From Pseudomonadota bacterium (GTDB lineage Bacteria > Bdellovibrionota > Bacteriovoracia > Bacteriovoracales > Bacteriovoracaceae), in the NCBI GenBank assembly GCA_027488375.1, contig JAIYBW010000001.1, positions 248,001 to 312,000 of the forward strand: 64,000 bases of DNA, in the 5' to 3' direction. Under the pieces are notes generated by a model that did no database searches, was not told the DNA's origin, and worked only from the letters and a program-made list of their open reading frames with translations. Position 1 is the stretch's first letter. Each line of letters starts with the position of its first letter. Positions 44,425-53,636 of this stretch are shown here, piece after piece. A program made the position numbers and the translations under genes.

Positions 44425-45801
44425 ATGACTGAAATCAATCAACATCTTCCTTTTTTAGTTGTCTCTTCATCGCCTCAGTTGAGAAAAATTTTAAAATTTG
44501 TTTTAGAATCAACTATTAGGGCCGATGTCACAGAGCTTGAGTCCGAAGAGAAAGCGCTACTTTTTTTAAAAAACTTAAGTATCACACCATCAATGATCGT
44601 TTATGATTACACTCCAAACTCATTTTTAGTAGAGGATTTTGTTGGGTACCTAAAGGATAATTCGAAGGGGGTCAGGATTGTTATACTGGTTGACTCTATA
44701 AGGGAGGAAGGCCGAGATCTGCTTAAAAATATTCCACAAATAAAACTCATAAAAGAGTCAGATCTACCAAACGAGTTAATAAAAGAGGCTCAGGTTTTTT
44801 TTCAAAATTCATCTTATATCAATCAAGATGAATATCGTCGAATTGATATGGACTTCCTATCCATCCTAGATGGAATCAATAAGGATTTATTCATCAAGTT
44901 AGGTCAGGAAAAATTTGTAAAAGTCTTCAATGAAAATGAAAGTATGAGTACTTTAGATTACAAAAAGTACCGAGATAAAGGTATTCAGTATTTATATCTC
45001 CATCGTGACACGGCTTTGTGGGTGAGTGAGCAAATTCAAAAACAAATGAATATTTTTCTAAAAGCTTCACATTTTAAATTTGTGCTTCGTTCTGCGGATG
45101 AGACTCCAGAAAAAAGATTTGAACAAAAGATTTTAAGAATTGAAGAAGAAGTTCATATCGATAATGATTTTAGACTGACTATTGAAAAGGCTATTGAGAA
45201 TGTAAAGGCGACTGTTGAAAAAGAGAAAAGAGTCCAGACCATTCTTTCATCCTTTAAAGAAAATAAAAGGGATTATGCTTTTTTTACTCAGAAGATGAAC
45301 CTTACATGTCTGATCTCTTGCCTCTTGGCAAAAGAATTAGACTGGATGTCAAAGACAACGATTGATAAGCTGGTTTATGCTTCTGTACTGGGAGATATTA
45401 CTCTTGCCGTTAAACCACACCTGATGCAATTTCATCGATTATCAGATATTGAAAAATCAAAACAACATATTACAGATGAAGAGCGTAAAATTTTTATCAC
45501 TCATCCACAGGATGCGTCTCAGCTTATAAAACGTTACTTTTCATCAGCTCCGTCAGACACTGATAATCTGGCCTTACAACATCATGAGATGCCGGATGGG
45601 TCAGGATTCCCTGCAGGACTCAAAGCGGATAAAATTTCACCCCTTTCGGCCCTCTTTATTGTTGCGAATGATTTTGCAACTTATTACCTCACCGAAGAAG
45701 ATACAAGTCTTGATGAATTCCTTCTCCGGTCTCAGGCCCGTTACGATTTCATGAATTTTAGGAAAATCATGAAGTCTCTTGAGAAACTTCGTCGCAAGTA
45801 A
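44425..45801 (+). CDS. Degenerate receiver/HD-GYP protein
   Basis: 458 aa. N-terminal receiver-like domain (about 8-130, candidate Asp61 in IVYDYTP). C-terminal HD-GYP-like domain (about 285-440) keeps ITHPQDASQL and HHEMPDGSGFPAGL (386-399), with GYP changed to GFP. The HD dyad is replaced by Gly323-Asp324 in SVLGDITL, so the metal-binding His is lost. Canonical HD-GYP enzymes degrade cyclic di-GMP; this one is probably inactive or a binding protein. Last gene of the dnaE transcript unit. Confidence 0.75.
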   Translation: MTEINQHLPFLVVSSSPQLRKILKFVLESTIRADVTELESEEKALLFLKNLSITPSMIVYDYTPNSFLVEDFVGYLKDNSKGVRIVILVDSIREEGRDLLKNIPQIKLIKESDLPNELIKEAQVFFQNSSYINQDEYRRIDMDFLSILDGINKDLFIKLGQEKFVKVFNENESMSTLDYKKYRDKGIQYLYLHRDTALWVSEQIQKQMNIFLKASHFKFVLRSADETPEKRFEQKILRIEEEVHIDNDFRLTIEKAIENVKATVEKEKRVQTILSSFKENKRDYAFFTQKMNLTCLISCLLAKELDWMSKTTIDKLVYASVLGDITLAVKPHLMQFHRLSDIEKSKQHITDEERKIFITHPQDASQLIKRYFSSAPSDTDNLALQHHEMPDGSGFPAGLKADKISPLSALFIVANDFATYYLTEEDTSLDEFLLRSQARYDFMNFRKIMKSLEKLRRK

Positions 45802-45808
45802 ATTTATC

Positions 45809-46117
45809 TTATTCTTTTTTTTCTCTGCTCGCCTTTTTTTCTTCTCTTTTAGCTTTCATTTCTTCTTTAAATGATTTTCTTTCATCTTTGTTTTCTGCTC
45901 TGAATTTTTCCATGGCTTCTTTGTTTGATTTTCGACAGGCCTGGAGTTGCTCTCTACCAGAAGCTGATTGGATACAAGATTTAAAATTTTGAAGCAAGGA
46001 AATATGCTGATCTATATTTCCAGAAATCATTTGCTTAAGCTGATCAATATTTTCCGACTTATCAGCATCTGCGTAACAAAGAGAAGTGAGCAGTGATAGA
46101 ACAATAAGAACTTTCAT
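45809..46117 (-). CDS. Small exported charged helical protein
   Basis: 102 aa with a signal peptide (cleavage near CYA-D). Two mature Cys (SCIQS and ACRKS) could pair. The C-terminal half is almost all Lys, Glu and Arg and should be one long helix. AGGAG lies upstream of the ATG. Looks like a small periplasmic protein; no family is named. Confidence 0.7.
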   Translation of the reverse strand: MKVLIVLSLLTSLCYADADKSENIDQLKQMISGNIDQHISLLQNFKSCIQSASGREQLQACRKSNKEAMEKFRAENKDERKSFKEEMKAKREEKKASREKKE

Positions 46118-46156
46118 TTTTTCTCCTGGGAATTTATTTGACCAAGAGATTGTAAG

Positions 46157-46831
46157 TCAGGCTGAATGATAGTCAATAGGATCAGTAATTCCAGCCTCTT
46201 TGAAACCTCTAAGGCGTAGGGCACATGAGTCACACTGCCCACAAGCCTTGGCAGAACTCTTGTAACAAGACCAGCTGAGTTCAAAGGGAACATTTAATTC
46301 CTTACCCTTGAGAACGATGTCTCGTTTTTTCATGGAAATGACGGGAGTGAGGATTTGGATGTTGCTCGCCTTTGTGCCTTCTAAAATAACTTTATTGAAA
46401 GCCTCATAATAGCTTGGTCGACAGTCCGGGTAGCCAGGAGAGTCTTCATGATTAGCACCAATAAATAATTTTTGGGCCCCAACCACTTCTGCCCAAGAAA
46501 CGGCCAGAGAAAGGATAATTGAATTTCTAAAAGGCACATATGAATCAGGGATGACAGCTGAATCACCTTTAAATGTTTTGACTTCAATACTCTCGTCAGT
46601 GAGAGAACTCCCGCCGATTTGTTTGAGGAAAGTCATGTCGATGATTTTTCTTTTTTCTCGCGGTATCTTGTAAAAATCACAAATCTCATCAAATGAGATT
46701 CTTTCTCTCGCCGATGTCTTTTGCCCATAGTTCATGTGTAATGCATAAACATCTTGATAATCTCTCGTTGCAAGGCCTGCGCAAACGAGAGAATCCATAC
46801 CGCCACTTAAAAGAACGATGACTTTTTCCAC
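46157..46831 (-). CDS. queC: 7-cyano-7-deazaguanine synthase
   Basis: 224 aa. N-type PP-loop LLSGGMDSLVCAGL and the C-terminal zinc cluster CYKSSAKACGQCDSC. It makes preQ0 in queuosine synthesis. queD/E/F are not in the window. One base separates it from the upstream phosphoglucomutase gene, so the two are co-transcribed. Confidence 0.95.
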   Translation of the reverse strand: MEKVIVLLSGGMDSLVCAGLATRDYQDVYALHMNYGQKTSARERISFDEICDFYKIPREKRKIIDMTFLKQIGGSSLTDESIEVKTFKGDSAVIPDSYVPFRNSIILSLAVSWAEVVGAQKLFIGANHEDSPGYPDCRPSYYEAFNKVILEGTKASNIQILTPVISMKKRDIVLKGKELNVPFELSWSCYKSSAKACGQCDSCALRLRGFKEAGITDPIDYHSA

Positions 46832-46832
46832 T

Positions 46833-48560
46833 TTAGGCTTTCTCCGTAAAATCTTGGATTTGTTTTTCGATTATTTGGACTTTCTTAAGGGCATTACTTT
46901 TCTTTGTCGCAAGATCCCCCGAAGTTTCTCTCACCATCACGTAAAATTTTATTTTTGGTTCCGTACCTGATGGACGCAAAAAGAGTTTATTTCCACTTTC
47001 GAATGAGAAGCTTAAAACATTACTCTTCGGAAGGTTAAGTCCAAGTTCGTAATCTTCTTTCGCAACAATCTTTTCACCAGCGAAATGGGTTTCCGGGTAT
47101 TTTCTAAAAAAATCCATAATGCGATTTATCTTTTGAGATCCTGCTAGACCTTCGTAATCTTGTGAAAGAAGTGATTCATAAAAGTAGCCATATTTTTTAT
47201 AAAGATCATCAAGAGCATCAATCAAAGTCTTCCCTTGTCTCTTGTAAAAAAGAGCAACCTCTGACATGAGAGAAACTGAACTCACACCATCTTTATCTCG
47301 AGATTCTGCATGAGGCATATAACCAAATGATTCTTCTGAGGCAAAAATAAATTCTTCTCCAGAATTTTTTAACTCTAAATCTCTGATGAGACCGGCCATC
47401 CATTTGAAACCAGTCAGAGTGTCTTTCACCTTGATACCAAAGTCTTCTGCAATGGTATTTTGCATAGGAGAGGTGACAATTGATTTTATGATGAGGCCTT
47501 TTTGTGGCAACTTTTTAAATTCTGTTTTTTTACTAAGAAGGTAATGGAGCATGAGAAGGGCAATTTGATTTCCATTAATGAAGGCGGCTTCACCTTGGTG
47601 ATTGACGACCACCCCAAGGCGATCACAATCAGGATCTGTTCCATAAACGATATCAGCTTTACTTGAAAGCATGCAATCCACGGCCATTTTGAGTGCTTTT
47701 GGATCTTCTGGATTAGGAGATTTCACAGTCGGAAAACGACCATCTGGTGAGGCCTGATCTTTTATACTCTGGACATTTTTAAATCCAAGACGCTTTAAAA
47801 TTTCTAAGCAAGGCACCAAGCCACTTCCATGGAGAGCTGTGTACACAATGGAGAGTTCTGATCCATGTTCAAGGCAAAGAGATCTATCTTGGATGACTTT
47901 ATTTTCGATGACTTGGTAAAAAGCTTCATCTAGTTTTTGATCTGTCCATTCAGCGAGCCCTTGCTCTTGAGCTTGATCAAAGGATAAAAACTTTATTTCA
48001 TTCCAATTAGTCAGTTCGTTATAAGCAGAAATAATTTCTTTATCCACAGGTGGTACCACTTGAGCGCCATCATTCCAAAAGGCTTTAAAGCCATTATAGA
48101 TTGGTGGATTATGGCTCGCTGTGATCATAATTCCGGCCTGAGCTTTATGGTAGCGGACACCAAAAGAAAGCACAGGAGTAGGGGCCAGGTCGTGCATGAC
48201 GTAAGCCTTAATCCCATTGGCCGCAAAGACGCCAGCTGCCTCGAGAGCAAATTCTTTAGATCTATGTCTTGAATCGTAGGAAATAACGGCACTTCCAGTT
48301 CCAAATTTTTTTAAAATGAGTGTCGCTAATGCTTGGGTGGCCCGACGAACATTGTATTTATTCATGCGGTTCTGACCCATTCCCATAGGAGCTCGAAGCC
48401 CTCCTGTACCAAACTCGAGATCGCGATAGAATCTTTCGGTGAGTTCGACTTCATTTTTTGTTGGATCTTTTAAAAGCTGCTCAATTTCGAAACGATCCTC
48501 AGGAGCAAAATACGGGTTTGAACTCCAAGATTTAGCTTTTTCGAGAATGTTTTGATCCAT
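46833..48560 (-). CDS. Phosphoglucomutase/phosphomannomutase
   Basis: 575 aa, size of PgcA/alpha-PGM type enzymes. Phosphoserine loop ITASHNPPIYNG, metal loop YGTDPDCDRLG, sugar-binding FASEESFGYM and phosphate-binding RPSGTEPKIKFY are all present in order. It interconverts hexose 1- and 6-phosphates for glycogen or envelope polysaccharide. Divergent from the ferredoxin gene. Confidence 0.94.
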   Translation of the reverse strand: MDQNILEKAKSWSSNPYFAPEDRFEIEQLLKDPTKNEVELTERFYRDLEFGTGGLRAPMGMGQNRMNKYNVRRATQALATLILKKFGTGSAVISYDSRHRSKEFALEAAGVFAANGIKAYVMHDLAPTPVLSFGVRYHKAQAGIMITASHNPPIYNGFKAFWNDGAQVVPPVDKEIISAYNELTNWNEIKFLSFDQAQEQGLAEWTDQKLDEAFYQVIENKVIQDRSLCLEHGSELSIVYTALHGSGLVPCLEILKRLGFKNVQSIKDQASPDGRFPTVKSPNPEDPKALKMAVDCMLSSKADIVYGTDPDCDRLGVVVNHQGEAAFINGNQIALLMLHYLLSKKTEFKKLPQKGLIIKSIVTSPMQNTIAEDFGIKVKDTLTGFKWMAGLIRDLELKNSGEEFIFASEESFGYMPHAESRDKDGVSSVSLMSEVALFYKRQGKTLIDALDDLYKKYGYFYESLLSQDYEGLAGSQKINRIMDFFRKYPETHFAGEKIVAKEDYELGLNLPKSNVLSFSFESGNKLFLRPSGTEPKIKFYVMVRETSGDLATKKSNALKKVQIIEKQIQDFTEKA

Positions 48561-48677
48561 AGAATTGTCCTTGTTAAATCGGCCCTAGAGAAACTACCTG
48601 GCCTGACTGGGAAATGTCAAAAATAACGCAAGGCAAATACTTGATACTCTCATGTCAGATGAATATGATAGCTCCCT

Positions 48678-48926
48678 ATGGCTAACTTAAAAAACAAACA
48701 TCCAAAAAATATCCCTGGTGCTTTTTACTGCACTGACCCTGATGATGATGGCGGTGAAGGCTGTATTGCCTGTAACGTTTGTTATTCTGGGGCTCCTGAG
48801 TTTTACGCAGAAGACGATAATGGTAATGCTTACGTTAAAAAGCAACCGACAACGCCTGACGAAATTGCTCTGTGTGTAGAGCAAATGGATGCTTGTCCGG
48901 TCAATTCAATAGGCAAGAACGGCTAA
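48678..48926 (+). CDS. Single-cluster ferredoxin
   Basis: 82 aa, acidic. Cys29-x2-Cys32-x2-Cys35 plus Cys73-Pro (ACPVNSIG) form one [4Fe-4S] site. Two further Cys (18 and 66) could form a disulfide or extend binding. No dedicated redox partner adjoins. Confidence 0.88.
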   Translation: MANLKNKHPKNIPGAFYCTDPDDDGGEGCIACNVCYSGAPEFYAEDDNGNAYVKKQPTTPDEIALCVEQMDACPVNSIGKNG

Positions 48927-48960
48927 TTATTTTTTTCACCATGTAAATTCATTTCCCTTT

Positions 48961-48980
48961 AAACTATAGCTATATAGTTT
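48961..48980. promoter_or_regulatory. Palindrome upstream of the antiporter gene
   Basis: Perfect 8-bp arms AAACTATA / TATAGTTT around GCTA, ending 21 bases before the antiporter ATG. Either an operator or a 5' UTR hairpin; the AT-rich arms include TATAGT, which may also serve as a -10. Confidence 0.4.
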
Positions 48981-49001
48981 TATCTCAAAAAGGGGAAAGG
49001 A

Positions 49002-50276
49002 ATGAATCCTACAGTTCTAGAACTGGCCGCGACCATTATTTTTGCGCTGGCCGTGCTTCACACTTTTGTCGTGTCGAAGTTTGCTGAAATTGCTCACCAT
49101 TATCCAGAAGGATCAATGGGACAAAATTTTTTCCATTTTATGGCCGAAGTTGAAGCCGTATTTGGAATCTGGGCCGTTGTTTATATTGGTGTGGTGATCG
49201 GTGTTCAAGGTCTTCATGCACCAGTGACTTATCTAGAGTCACTTAACTTCACAGAGCCAGGTTTTGTATTTGTGATTATGGCCATGGCCGGAACAAGACC
49301 AGTGATTAAACTCGCTGAGAAAATTATCGTCGCCATTTCTAATATCATTCCTCTTCCACGTAAGATGGCGTTTTATTTTACGACTCTAGTGATGGGACCT
49401 CTCCTTGGTTCTTTTATCACTGAGCCTGCAGCCATGACAGTTACGGCGATTATCCTCCTGAAGAATTTTTATTCAAAAGGTGAGATGAGCGATAAATTCA
49501 AATACGCTACGATTGGTCTACTTTTTGTGAACGTTTCTATTGGTGGAACACTCTCACATTTTGCTGCTCCTCCAGTTTTAATGGTGGCCGGTAAGTGGGG
49601 ATGGGGATTAAGCCACATGTTCATTAATTTTGGTTATAAAGCTGCTATTGCTTGTGTGATCAGCGCTCTTACAATCACAATGCTCTTTAAAAAAGAACTT
49701 GCTGGTGATTTTCAGCTTCGTGCAGATAACAATGAAAAAATGCTTCCTCCTTGGTGGGTGACATTTACACATGTTGTGTTCCTAGCACTTGTTGTACTTA
49801 CGGCCCACCACATGGTGGTGTTCATGGGTCTCTTTCTCTTTTTCTTAGGCTTTACTGCTGTGACAAAAGAATTCCAAGATGAAGTTCAGGTGAAATCATC
49901 GTTAATGGTTGGATTCTTTCTTGCTGGTCTTATTGTTTTAGGAACTCCACAGAAGTGGTGGTTACAGCCCGTGATTTCAAGTCTTAGTGACTATGTTCTT
50001 TACTTTGGTGCCACGGCCCTTACTGGTATCACAGACAATGCTGCTCTTACTTATCTTGGTTCACTTGTAGATCTATCAGATTCTGCAAAATATTTCTTAG
50101 TGGCCGGATCTGTAACAGGTGGTGGTTTAACAGTTATTGCCAATGCTCCGAATCCTGCAGGTTTTGGAATTTTAAAAGATTCTTTTGGTGCTGGTGGAGT
50201 GACTCCACTCGGTCTCTTGAAAGGTGCTCTTTTTCCAACTCTCGTAGCGATTATTTGTTTTCTAGCTTTACCTTAA
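49002..50276 (+). CDS. Putative Na+/H+ antiporter
   Basis: 424 aa, about 10-11 membrane helices. Resembles the putative Na+/H+ antiporter family related to NhaD/ArsB-type transporters. Notable: LGSFITEPAAMTVTA (about 134-148) and GITDNAALTYLGSLVDLSD (about 340-358), polar re-entrant motifs with acidic residues. The inner membrane protein has no neighbours in the same operon and ends in a strong terminator. Confidence 0.8.
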   Translation: MNPTVLELAATIIFALAVLHTFVVSKFAEIAHHYPEGSMGQNFFHFMAEVEAVFGIWAVVYIGVVIGVQGLHAPVTYLESLNFTEPGFVFVIMAMAGTRPVIKLAEKIIVAISNIIPLPRKMAFYFTTLVMGPLLGSFITEPAAMTVTAIILLKNFYSKGEMSDKFKYATIGLLFVNVSIGGTLSHFAAPPVLMVAGKWGWGLSHMFINFGYKAAIACVISALTITMLFKKELAGDFQLRADNNEKMLPPWWVTFTHVVFLALVVLTAHHMVVFMGLFLFFLGFTAVTKEFQDEVQVKSSLMVGFFLAGLIVLGTPQKWWLQPVISSLSDYVLYFGATALTGITDNAALTYLGSLVDLSDSAKYFLVAGSVTGGGLTVIANAPNPAGFGILKDSFGAGGVTPLGLLKGALFPTLVAIICFLALP

Positions 50277-50278
50277 TC

Positions 50279-50307
50279 AAAAGGGCCCTTCGGGGCCCTT
50301 TTTTTTT
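50279..50307. terminator. Bidirectional terminator between antiporter and ilvE
   Basis: GGGCCC-TTCG-GGGCCC (50283-50298) with a UUCG tetraloop is followed by T9 and preceded by A4. It lies 3-30 bases after the antiporter stop and next to the ilvE stop, so it serves chiefly the plus strand and weakly the minus strand. Confidence 0.92.
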
Positions 50308-50310
50308 GCT

Positions 50311-51387
50311 CTAAAATTCGATCACTGGTACTGGATGCAACCAGCCTTCTGGCCCTGGACTTCTACCGGCCTGGATAGAGATAAGTTTTTCTCTTAACTC
50401 CATCGAAACTTTACCCTGACCATCCTTGAGATAATGAGTTCTTCCATCTTTATCAAGAAAAGAACTGATAGGACAAATGACTGAGGCCGTTCCACAGACA
50501 AAAGCTTCCGTACAACGTCCTTCTTCAATCTTTTTAAGAAGATCATCAATTGAAATTTTATCTTCTTTCACTTTTATTTTTTCATGGCGAGCAAGCTCTA
50601 GAATTGATTTACGGGTGATCCCATCAAGAATGGTATCCGTGAGAGCTGGAGTATGAAGTTCTCCATCAATAAGACACATGAAATTCATGCCAGACATTTC
50701 TTCAATGTAAGTGTGAGTGGAGTCAAGCCACATAGTTTGATCACAACCCGCCTGAATAGTTTTGGTATAAGATTGTAGACTTGCCCCATAGTTACCACCA
50801 GTCTTCGCGAAACCAATTCCTCCCTGGGCCGCGCGTATATCATCTCTTTCAATGTACACTTTAACTGAGTCCCCAGAAAAATAGGCCCCAGAGGGAGAAG
50901 CAACAATGATAAAAATGAATTGCTTTGAAGGTTTAATACCAAGACCCACTTCACTCGCAATCATGAAAGGGCGCAAATAGAGTGATTCACCTAATCTCTT
51001 AGGAACAATATTTTTACAATAAGAGCAAATCACATCGCAGGCCTGTAAGAATTGATCCACTGGAATCTCTGGCATAGACATCCGTCTGGCAGACTGATTA
51101 AAACGGCGAGCATTTTGTTCAGGTCTAAAAAGGGAGATGGTTCCATCCGGTTGGCGGAAAGCTTTCATGCCCTCAAAAATTTCCTGCCCATAGTGGAGTA
51201 CTTTAGTACAGGGATCTAACTGGATGGGCCCATAGGGAACAAGATCAAATCTCTGCCACTGACCTTGGTCATAAACGGCTTCAATCATGAGAGGTGCCAC
51301 ATATTTTCCAAACCCAAGTTGCTGGTCATGGATAGTATATTTTTTGATTCGCTCTACAGCTTCAGGATGAATGTCTATTTTCCTCAT
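50311..51387 (-). CDS. ilvE: Branched-chain amino acid aminotransferase
   Basis: 358 aa, class II BCAT (eukaryote-like length). PLP Lys in FAKTGGNYGAS, substrate blocks HYGQEIFEGMKAFR and LFRPEQNARRFNQSARRM, Glu in CTEAFVCGTASVI. It makes or degrades Leu/Ile/Val and supplies 2-oxoisovalerate, the precursor used by PanB. Single gene with its own terminator. Confidence 0.95.
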   Translation of the reverse strand: MRKIDIHPEAVERIKKYTIHDQQLGFGKYVAPLMIEAVYDQGQWQRFDLVPYGPIQLDPCTKVLHYGQEIFEGMKAFRQPDGTISLFRPEQNARRFNQSARRMSMPEIPVDQFLQACDVICSYCKNIVPKRLGESLYLRPFMIASEVGLGIKPSKQFIFIIVASPSGAYFSGDSVKVYIERDDIRAAQGGIGFAKTGGNYGASLQSYTKTIQAGCDQTMWLDSTHTYIEEMSGMNFMCLIDGELHTPALTDTILDGITRKSILELARHEKIKVKEDKISIDDLLKKIEEGRCTEAFVCGTASVICPISSFLDKDGRTHYLKDGQGKVSMELREKLISIQAGRSPGPEGWLHPVPVIEF

Positions 51388-51447
51388 AATGTCCCTTGGG
51401 GAAATTCCGATAATTTACTTAAGTTTTAATAACATGGATTTTATAAG

Positions 51448-52194
51448 ATGAAAAATTTAAGACACCTGTCCCTTGCGTCAGGAATTGCACTTTTGATTAC
51501 AGCTGTTTGTATGCTGATGCTTGGGCTCACCTCTAAAGAGAATTCGCCTAGTCTCTACCGATTTTTACTTCTCCTAGGGGGAGATGTGATTAATGGTGGC
51601 TATGTGCAAGGTTTAACCTACTTAGCCTTTTTTTGGGCATGGTTTGAAGTCAAAGAGAAGTTAGGAGTCATTAACCGAGAAAGGAAAGCCTTCAAATTAA
51701 ATATAATCCCTACCAATGATAAGCATGTTTTTATGCCTCAAGATATTAACAATCTTAAATTTAAATTGATCGAATTTGAACGTAAGGAAAAATACATCCT
51801 GAGTGATCTCTTGAAAAAAGCTTGTACGAAATTCCGCACATCAGGTTCCTTGTCTGAACTCATTGATATTGTCAGCATTCAGATTGAAGTCTCCCAAGAA
51901 AAAGCAGAGGGGGATCAGTCCGTCATCCGCTACCTGACTTGGGTAATTCCTTCCATTGGGTTTGTTGGAACGGTGATTGGTATTTCTCAGGCCCTGATTG
52001 TCGCCAATTCGGGAGATATGGAAAAAATTACGGCTTTGCTTGGAGTTGCCTTTGATACCACTCTAGTTGCTCTCGTTTTATCCATCATCATCATGTGGTT
52101 TGTTCATCAACTTCAGGAAGAGACAGATCGCTTCCATTCAGATTTAAAAGAGTTTGTGATAGATAACCTTATTAATAAAATTGAAATCGGATGA
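51448..52194 (+). CDS. MotA/TolQ/ExbB-type proton-channel protein
   Basis: 248 aa. Helices at about 12-30, 50-70, 163-188 and 200-222. The third has TWVIPSIGFVGTVIGIS and the fourth FDTTLVALVLSIIIMW, the polar signature of TolQ/ExbB/MotA channel helices. The loop between helices 2 and 3 is cytoplasmic and charged. Overlaps by ATGA the downstream gene, whose single helix holds an Asp, so together they form a stator-like unit. Confidence 0.85.
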   Translation: MKNLRHLSLASGIALLITAVCMLMLGLTSKENSPSLYRFLLLLGGDVINGGYVQGLTYLAFFWAWFEVKEKLGVINRERKAFKLNIIPTNDKHVFMPQDINNLKFKLIEFERKEKYILSDLLKKACTKFRTSGSLSELIDIVSIQIEVSQEKAEGDQSVIRYLTWVIPSIGFVGTVIGISQALIVANSGDMEKITALLGVAFDTTLVALVLSIIIMWFVHQLQEETDRFHSDLKEFVIDNLINKIEIG

Positions 52195-53006
52195 GAAAAA
52201 GACGCCAAATAGAGCTTTTTTCAATTTCTTTTTTGGACCTCTTGAGCGGAGCTCTAGGCGCCGTCATCATTTTATTTGTGGCGATTCCTAAAAATCAGAA
52301 AACAGATCAAGAGAGTGATCAAAAACTCAATCAGGCCGTAGAAGTAACGCTGAAAGAGAGCCAGAAAGAGTTGGAACAAGTTAAAAAGAAGCTTGATGAA
52401 GCCAACAAAAAACTAGCGAATATTGATTCCAAAAAGGATGAACAATCCTCTCGAGATTTAGATGTGGGATTCAAATTTAAAGGAAAAGAGATTCTTTTCA
52501 TCATTGATACATCTCTTTCTATGATTGATGAAGATCGCATGGGGCAGGTGAAGGCGGGTCTAAAAATGCTTATCACCTCGCTTGGGCCTGAATATAAGAT
52601 AGATGTTATTCGCTATCCAAATGGTAGCAAATCCCCCTTTAAAACACTCTGGGGTGCTCTTCAGGAAAATACCTCTTCGAATAAAATGGATGCTTTTTAT
52701 TTTATCTACTCATTGCAGCCCTTTGGGGGAACTCCAACTCGAGATGCTCTCGTCTTTGCTCTTGAGAATTATCATACTATAACTGACATCGTCCTTTTAT
52801 CAGATGGTGCTCCAACATTTCATAATTCAAATAAAAAAGATGATATTGAAGATATTATTAAGCAAATAAAAGAAGAAAATTCGAGGGAGGTTCAAATTAA
52901 TTGTATTGGTGTAGGGAAAGAATTTATTCAAGATAAAAGCAGTGATCGGTATGTTTTCTTAAGTCGTCTAGCTGAACAAGGGAAAGGATTTTTTGTTGGC
53001 TTCTAA
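52191..53006 (+). CDS. Membrane-anchored VWA-domain partner of the proton channel
   Basis: 271 aa. The basic N-terminus precedes a single helix (residues about 12-32) with Asp16 in SFLDLLSGALG, at the place of the proton-carrying Asp of MotB, ExbD and TolR. A coiled coil (about 48-85) follows, then a VWA domain with the MIDAS residues Asp106-x-Ser108-x-Ser110 (DTSLS), Thr181 (GGTPT) and Asp205 (SDGAP). OmpA or ExbD output is thus replaced by VWA. Predicted VWA location is periplasmic. Confidence 0.85.
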   Translation: MRKRRQIELFSISFLDLLSGALGAVIILFVAIPKNQKTDQESDQKLNQAVEVTLKESQKELEQVKKKLDEANKKLANIDSKKDEQSSRDLDVGFKFKGKEILFIIDTSLSMIDEDRMGQVKAGLKMLITSLGPEYKIDVIRYPNGSKSPFKTLWGALQENTSSNKMDAFYFIYSLQPFGGTPTRDALVFALENYHTITDIVLLSDGAPTFHNSNKKDDIEDIIKQIKEENSREVQINCIGVGKEFIQDKSSDRYVFLSRLAEQGKGFFVGF

Positions 53007-53611
53007 AACTTAATCTTTAAGTCATATTTTTCATTTAACATTTTCAGCTCTTTAAAGTTTTTATAAACCTCTTTATAAATCCAAGGATAGATTTTATCCT
53101 TATAAATTAAATCTTTTAAAATGATATTGGCCTGCTTGAGTCCAAGATAATGAATGAGAAGCTCATACTCAAGGCTGCATATAATAAAATGTAGATAAGT
53201 ACTCTCAGTATCTTTGGCAATCCCAACATCAGGTAGAGATGGATAAAGAATTTTAAGCTCGGCTTTCGCTTTTATGAGTTCTTCGGTTTTTTGGTCAAGC
53301 CACCAATGAAGTTGCTCGTGGATAAACATGGAAAGAAGTTTGTAAGGCTCTTCTGCATATTTTGTATTGAGTGTCAGGATAGGATGTGAATGAGGTACAA
53401 CCCGGCTTTCTATGTGAATTTCTTTGGTGAAAAGAAGGGGGGAGAGATCATAGATTTTGAAAAGCTGTTCTAGGTTATTTCGGGTGAGGTTGGTCCATTT
53501 ATTTGAATTGATTTCGATAATTTGAATTTCCTGAGCAGATTTCGCAATCTCAGGTTTCTGAGTTGAGCAACCAGAGATTAAGATGAGAATGAGGAGAGTC
53601 AGCAATTTCAT
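53003..53611 (-). CDS. Lipoprotein with HExxH zincin-like motif
   Basis: 202 aa. Lipoprotein signal LISGC (Cys15). HEQLH (98-102) is a zinc metallopeptidase motif, preceded by LLSMF and followed by WWLDQ; candidate third ligands lie near residues 133-152. Predicted to be membrane-anchored on the periplasmic side. Convergent with the VWA gene by 4 bases, not co-transcribed with it. No family identified. Confidence 0.65.
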   Translation of the reverse strand: MKLLTLLILILISGCSTQKPEIAKSAQEIQIIEINSNKWTNLTRNNLEQLFKIYDLSPLLFTKEIHIESRVVPHSHPILTLNTKYAEEPYKLLSMFIHEQLHWWLDQKTEELIKAKAELKILYPSLPDVGIAKDTESTYLHFIICSLEYELLIHYLGLKQANIILKDLIYKDKIYPWIYKEVYKNFKELKMLNEKYDLKIKF

Positions 53612-53636
53612 AGATCTATTGTCACCGAATTGAGAA

